NCBI GenBank assembly: GCA_031254905.1
Contig: JAIRTN010000029.1
Span: 1 to 7,626 of the forward strand
Origin: Coriobacteriales bacterium
GTDB lineage: Bacteria > Actinomycetota > Coriobacteriia > Coriobacteriales > UBA8131
Length of the DNA: 7,626 nt
Reading direction: 5' to 3'
Part shown: in pieces, positions 6,490 through 7,626 of the stretch
Layout of the letters: each line of letters begins with the position of its first letter
Numbering within the stretch: the stretch's first letter is position 1
Translations under genes and position numbers: made by a program
Notes under the pieces: generated by a model
The model's database searches: none
What the model was told of the DNA's origin: nothing
The model's input: the letters and a program-made list of their open reading frames with translations, nothing else

Positions 6490-7626
6490 TTAGTTACCCG
6501 TGGCTTGATGGGTGTCAATCATTTCGCTCGCGCGCTCGATGCGCGCGAGCGTGTGCGCCCTGCCGAGAAGTTCCAGCGATTCAAAGAGCGGCGGAGAAAC
6601 CATGTTTCCGCAGACGGCAACGCGCAGGGCCTGAAAGACCAGCTTCGGCTTTACGGACATGCGCTCGGGTATGCCACGTAGCGCCGCTTCTATTGAGGCT
6701 GAGTTCCACGGCAAGGTTGCATCAGCCAAGAGTTCCCGCGCTTGTTCAAGCGACTCTTTTGCGCCCTCAGCATACAGGCATTTCTCTGCCGATTTCTCGT
6801 CAAGCGCTACGGTATCACCACTGAGGAGATAGGCAATCATCGGCACGACTTCCGCCATCGTTTTCGCGCGCTCGGCGACGAGGGGATAGATTGCCTCGTA
6901 CCACGTGCGGTTTTCGGCCTCATCTAACGCAAGTCCAACACCCTCGCGCGTCAGCAAAGGCAGTAGGGCATCGACAAAGGCCGCAGCGCCCATCGTCTTA
7001 AGATAGCTAGCATTAACCCATGCGAGCTTCGCCTCATCGAAGATGGCGGGGTTTCTCGACACGCGGCTGAGCGAAAAGTTCTCGGTCAGTGTCTCGGCGC
7101 TGAAGATGGTGGTCTCGCCGTCCAGCGACCAGCCGAGCAGCGAGAGGTAGTTCAGCAGCGCCTCGGGGAAGTAACCCTCATCGCGATAGGCCTCAACGCT
7201 CGTCGCGCCATGGCGCTTGGAAAGGCGTTTGCCGTCCGGGCCGAGTATCATCGAGAGATGGGCAAAGCGTGGCGTCGGCACCCCCAACGCCTCATAGACA
7301 AGTATCTGCTTGGGGGTGTTGGAGAGGTGGTCATCGCCGCGAATGACGTGTGTTATCTCCATAAGCGCGTCGTCGACGCAGACGACGTAGTTGTAGGTCG
7401 GCGTGCCGTCCGAGCGCAGAAGTATGAAGTCGTCGAGTTGCGTGGCGGGGAAGGTCGTCGTGCCAAACACCGCGTCGTCAAAAACCACGTCGCCGCGCTC
7501 AAGCGGTATCTTCAGGCGCCACGTATGGGGCTCGCCGGCGTCGATGCGCGCCTGCGCCTCCTCTGTTGAAAGAGCGCGACAGCAGCGGTCATAGCCGGCG
7601 TAGTTCTTCGCGGCAAGGGCCGCCTC
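6490..7626 (-). CDS. gltX: Glutamyl-tRNA synthetase, C-terminal 378 residues (5' end beyond window)
   Basis: A class I aminoacyl-tRNA synthetase that charges tRNA with glutamate in the cytosol. The reading frame is open to the right edge at 7626, so the N-terminus, with the HIGH motif and roughly 110-130 residues, is missing. Visible in order are a Y-D-R-C-C-R stretch that aligns with the Y-D-G-x-C-R region near the zinc site of other GluRS; G-T-P-T-Y-N-Y (7387-7407); H-V-I-R-G-D-D-H (7327-7350); the KMSKS-class loop K-R-L-S-K-R-H-G (7207-7230); then the stem-contact and anticodon-binding helical domains to TAA at 6490-6492. The GTG at 7488 is not a start, because homologous sequence continues upstream of it. 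GlnRS is unlikely, since the catalytic motifs match bacterial GluRS. Whether the enzyme also charges tRNA-Gln (non-discriminating) cannot be told here. The gene converges on htpG with a 27-base gap. Confidence 0.96.
   Translation of the reverse strand, partial: EAALAAKNYAGYDRCCRALSTEEAQARIDAGEPHTWRLKIPLERGDVVFDDAVFGTTTFPATQLDDFILLRSDGTPTYNYVVCVDDALMEITHVIRGDDHLSNTPKQILVYEALGVPTPRFAHLSMILGPDGKRLSKRHGATSVEAYRDEGYFPEALLNYLSLLGWSLDGETTIFSAETLTENFSLSRVSRNPAIFDEAKLAWVNASYLKTMGAAAFVDALLPLLTREGVGLALDEAENRTWYEAIYPLVAERAKTMAEVVPMIAYLLSGDTVALDEKSAEKCLYAEGAKESLEQARELLADATLPWNSASIEAALRGIPERMSVKPKLVFQALRVAVCGNMVSPPLFESLELLGRAHTLARIERASEMIDTHQATGN
6525..6551. repeat. Perfect 11-bp GC-rich inverted repeat inside the gltX 3' end
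   Basis: CGCTCGCGCGC (6525-6535) and GCGCGCGAGCG (6541-6551) are exact reverse complements around a five-base loop, TCGAT. The repeat is inside gltX, about 35 bases before its stop, and codes for part of L-A-R-I-E-R-A-S-E. It would form a very stable hairpin in RNA from either strand. No T-run follows on either strand, so it is not a standard intrinsic terminator. Confidence 0.75.

Noticed and set aside
6462..6491. Intrinsic terminator for htpG in the convergent gap
   Set aside because: The T-run is present but only a four-pair bulged stem can be drawn before it.
7486..7488. GTG (minus strand, 7488) as start of gltX
   Set aside because: GluRS-like sequence continues upstream in the same frame to the window edge.

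Overview
The window is a stretch of ordinary chromosome, moderately GC-rich, with four genes, two of them cut by the window edges. Organism: GTG and TTG starts, strong AGGAGG-type ribosome binding sites, an HtpG whose N-terminus looks Gram-positive and a YbtPQ/IrtAB-like ABC half-transporter pair suggest a GC-rich Gram-positive anaerobe. A Coriobacteriia-like actinobacterium or a GC-rich Clostridia member would fit. This is inference from protein character, not a database match, and no rRNA or other firm marker is present.

Layout. (1) Bases 1-530 (+) hold the last part of an ABC half-transporter, from just before the Q-loop through the rest of its ATPase domain. (2) Bases 527-2347 (+) hold a complete second half-transporter, joined to the first by an ATGA stop/start overlap. 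The two probably form one heterodimer. (3) Bases 2348-2566 are intergenic, with a weak terminator-like hairpin and two promoter-like elements; the better one has an extended -10. (4) Bases 2567-4342 (+) encode a membrane-bound hybrid histidine kinase with six predicted membrane helices, a kinase core and a C-terminal receiver domain, started from TTG. (5) Bases 4471-6462 (+) encode the Hsp90-family chaperone HtpG, with a GTG start fixed by a near-perfect Shine-Dalgarno and an unusual acidic segment between its middle and C-terminal parts. (6) Bases 6490-7626 (-) hold the C-terminal three quarters of glutamyl-tRNA synthetase (GltX), convergent with htpG across a 27-base gap.

How the genes relate. 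Only the two ABC genes look like an operon. The hybrid kinase has no response regulator or Hpt gene beside it here, so its signalling partner must be elsewhere. htpG and gltX are separate housekeeping units.

I found no mobile element, CRISPR array, tRNA or rRNA, and no sign of an undescribed multi-gene system. The points most worth a second look are the two different ATPase D-loops in the ABC pair, the Asn/Thr/Gly/Ala-rich leader of the second ABC protein with its in-frame DNA repeat, the acidic insert in HtpG, the promoter region and TTG start of the orphan hybrid kinase, and a perfect 11-bp GC hairpin inside the 3' end of gltX.
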